The notes below the pieces were generated by a model that worked only from the letters and a program-made list of their open reading frames with translations, was not told where the DNA came from and did not search any database. From Flaveria trinervia (lineage: Eukaryota; Streptophyta; Magnoliopsida; Asterales; Asteraceae): a stretch of DNA of 64,000 nt. A program made the position numbers and the translations under genes. Location: assembly GCA_025506515.1 (NCBI GenBank), contig CM046458.1:45445890-45509889 (forward strand), given 5' to 3'. Positions 61,501 through 64,000 of the stretch are shown one piece after another. The first letter of the stretch is position 1. Each line of letters opens with the position of its first letter.

Positions 61501-61832
61501 AAGTTTAAGAGAATTGGGTTAAATAAAATTTTATAACCTAAACTTAAACTGAAAATGGGACAACTAGAGGGATGTCAGCCCAAGTACCTACTGCCATCAG
61601 GTATTTTCTTTAATGTTAATCGGGATTATGTGCGCATGCTATTTGATTTATGTGCTCTTAGTAGATTTAGATACTGATTAAGTCAGGATAGGAAATTCTT
61701 GGGGTATGAAGAGTAAAGTAAGTGGCTAATCATAACTGGCCACTATAATTAGGGACTTACTATGCTTGACATAAACTGAGTTATTACCTTGAATGACCGC
61801 GTTAGTGTTTAAATCTTATAGCGTGTTAGATG

Positions 61833-63100
61833 ATGGCTGGATAGAAATCTTCCAAGACTCCTAGAGGTAGAGGCCGTCCATGTGTGACTAGGAGTAGTGC
61901 TAAGGCTCCTGAGATGACCCATGAGAACCCTAAGGTTCATGGCCAGAGCAAAGAGAATGAGAATGCTAGCTTGAATGCCTCAGCTAGGGAGGTGATTGCT
62001 AATGAAGTACACCAGGTCATGCAGACAGTTTTACCGTCTATGGTGACTGGAGTCATCAGGGCTGTGAGAAGCGAGGAAAGGAAGGAGAAGAAGAATAGAA
62101 AGGGATCAACGAGCATGGGAATTAGAAAGGAGGAGGAACAACTAGAGCCTGAGACTGTGTTGTCCGACGAGGAGGAGGATGATGTGGTGGGGGTAGCGAC
62201 TAGAGGGTGCAGTTATGGGGCGTTCCAAAGGTGTAAGCCTCTGACTTTCGATGGCAATGGCAATGCTGCTACTGATCACCACTGGGTGAGAAAGATAGAG
62301 GTAGTCTTGGAGATCAGTGAGTGCCGCGAGGACCAAAAGGTGAAGTTCGCAACTCACTCTGTCGTTGATTCAGTGCTGTGTTGGTAGGACAATATTCTCC
62401 AAGCTGAGGGTACTAGGGCAATCAGAAGGATGAGGTGGAGTGAACTAAAGAAGTTGGTGGTCGAGAAATTTTGTCCTCATAGGGAACTCGATAAAATCAA
62501 GAGGGAGTTCTTGCAACTTGAAGTGGGAACCATGACCCACCAGTAGTACACCACTAAATTCAACGAGCTGGCGAGGGTGGTACCGGATCATGTGACGCCG
62601 GTGTCAAGGAAGATCAAGAGGTACATCCAGGGACTGCCGGCTGACATTCACAGACACCTGATTGCTACTCAGGCAGGTACCTTTCGATCGGTGGTGGATT
62701 TGGCGGGTAGATTGTATGACGAGCGAGAGGAAACTATGGTGGAGGTGAAGAAGATGAGTGGGGATGGTAAGAACTGGAATGGGAAGAGGTTTGACGTGCT
62801 AGTTTCACTCCAAACAACAAGAAGATGAATGTGGACGACCGTGGGGTGTCGTCAAGATCAGGGCTGAAAAAGTGTGGCAGATGTGGAAGGGAGCATGTCA
62901 GTGAGTGCAGGATGTGAATGAATGTATGTTTCAGGTGTGGCAAGCCTGGCCACATCGCTAGAGACTATAGGGCGCTAAAGTGCTATAACTATGGCGGGTA
63001 GGGCCACGCGACCAAAGACTGTAAGAAGCTGAGGGCGGAGAGCTCTGGAGCGAAGAAGAAACCCGAGGAAGGAGGGCAGAGGGCAAGTGCTAGAGCTTAC
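61833..63100 (+). pseudogene. gag: G3 gag (stops and frameshift)
   Basis: The ATG at 61833 is followed by a stop at codon 4 (MAG then TAG). The open piece 61884-62387 has the acidic middle and the capsid-type region (SECREDQKVKFATHSVVDSVLCW), ending in TAG where G1 has a sense codon. Another stop follows MTHQ near 62543, as in G1. The piece 62577-62828 ends in a frameshift. Zinc knuckles lie at about 62870-63030 and are partly decayed (CFRCGKPGHIARD lacks the last Cys). Confidence 0.82.
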
Positions 63101-64000
63101 ACCATGACCCGGGAGGAAGCCAGAGCTGATCCCGATGTTGTGTCAGGTATGTTTCTAGTAGACCAAACTTGTGCCTTTGTATTGTTTGATTCCGGTGCTA
63201 GTAGGAGTTTTATTTCCACTACTTTCTATGCTAAATTGCCTAATAGTAGTAGAAATGTCAGTGAACCATTCGTTGTAGAAACCACTATTGGCAAGTCCAC
63301 TAGAATTAGTGATGTGATAGAGGACTATGCTATAGGACTAGAAGGTCATAGGTTTGCTGCTAGGTTACACGTGATGCCCCTAGGTGGATTTGATGTAGTA
63401 CTAGGGATGGACTGGTTAGCAATCTATGAAGCAAACATCATATGTTGCAAGAAGATGATTCGATTAGTTGCGCCCGATGTGAGTTTGGTTACGATTTATG
63501 GAGATCGCGTTACTACGATCCCGAAGGTGATTTCGATAACGGTGGCGGGGAAGTGCATGAAACGTGGAGGTAGTGCCTACTTGGCATATGTAAAAGATGT
63601 GGATGCGTCGGTACCGCATTATCTGAGGTACCAGTGGCATGCGACTTTCCGGACGTATTCCCGGAGGACTTACCTGGCGTGCCACCGCATCGCGAGATTG
63701 AGTTCCTAATTGATTTGATACCCGGTGCTCAACCCGTTGCCAAAGCACCATATCGATTAGCTCTGACTGAGATGAAGGAACTCATGAGCCAATTACAGGA
63801 GTTAATGGATAAGGGATTCATTCGATCGAGTATCTCTCCATGGGGTGCTCCGGTATTGTTTGTAAAGAAACAAGACGGAAGTATGCGAATGTGCATTGAT
63901 TATCGAGAGCTGAACAAGTTGACGATGAAGAATCGATACCCGTTACCAAGGGTTGATGACTTGTTCGACCAGCTCCAAGGTGCCACTTGGTTCTCGAGGA
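63101..64000 (+). pseudogene. pol: G3 protease and reverse transcriptase start (one frameshift)
   Basis: The protease (63104-63709) keeps the consensus active site FDSGASRSFIST and VLGMDWLA. A one-base loss near 63618 shifts the frame in the linker before RT. RT then reads openly from about 63640 to the window end (WGAPVLFVKKQDGSMRMC and IDYRELNKLTMKNRYPLPR). It is the best preserved Tekay pol start in the window; RNase H, integrase and chromodomain would lie beyond. Confidence 0.85.

Larger units (their letters stand above)
59521..64000 (+). mobile_element. G3, third Tekay element (incomplete, runs out of window)
   Basis: 5' LTR, PBS, gag, protease and the first part of RT are present in order. 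The proteins are clearly related to G1/G2 but more diverged. The LTR shares only its ends with theirs, so this is a separate subfamily. It interrupts Copia-D. Confidence 0.88.

Overview
The window is a plant nuclear intergenic region made almost entirely of nested LTR retrotransposons. I found no host gene. The elements are plant Ty1/copia elements of SIRE/Maximus type (large, gag-pol followed by an extra ORF), Ty3/gypsy chromoviruses of Tekay/Del type (C-terminal chromodomain) and one remnant of the Athila/Tat side of Ty3/gypsy. All intact primer-binding sites match initiator tRNA-Met (TGGTATCAGAGC). The extra ORF downstream of copia pol resembles one I know from Asteraceae gene models, so a composite-family eudicot is my best guess (moderate confidence).

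Layout: Copia-B (minus) runs off the left edge and occupies 1-7269 and 19757-23373. It is split by the younger, complete Copia-A (7270-19751, minus, TSD TATAA). An AT-rich stretch (23374-24206) follows. Then comes solo LTR S2 (24207-27287) with solo LTR S1 (24495-26798) inside it, a MITE-like repeat (27288-27606), a copia 3' end (Copia-E, about 27613-29345), and a gypsy gag-protease remnant with its 3' LTR (Gypsy-F, about 29346-34034). Copia-D (minus) occupies 34035-34918 and 58726-59520. It is split inside its reverse transcriptase by a Tekay tandem composite, G1/G2 (34924-58720, plus, TSD CTTGA), which has three LTRs and two internal regions. G2 is split in turn by Copia-C (45956-57671, minus). 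A third Tekay copy, G3, starts at 59521 and runs off the right edge.

How the parts work together: each copia element has gag (with two separated CCHC knuckles), protease, integrase, reverse transcriptase and RNase H, then a spacer and a roughly 1,090-codon ORF3 in the position where SIRE elements carry an env-like gene. Every reading frame is broken, so these copies look non-autonomous as they stand, although single-base assembly errors may account for part of this.

Most interesting signal: Copia-A/C and Copia-B each carry a private short motif (CTTCAG-NNN-TTG in A/C; CTTC[C/G]GAAG in B). It recurs at the same three places in each element: the LTR upstream of the TATA box, the pol-ORF3 spacer, and the gag segment before protease. 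The Tekay LTRs carry analogous subfamily-specific arrays. This resembles the dispersed motifs of sequence-specific anti-silencing systems and is worth testing.
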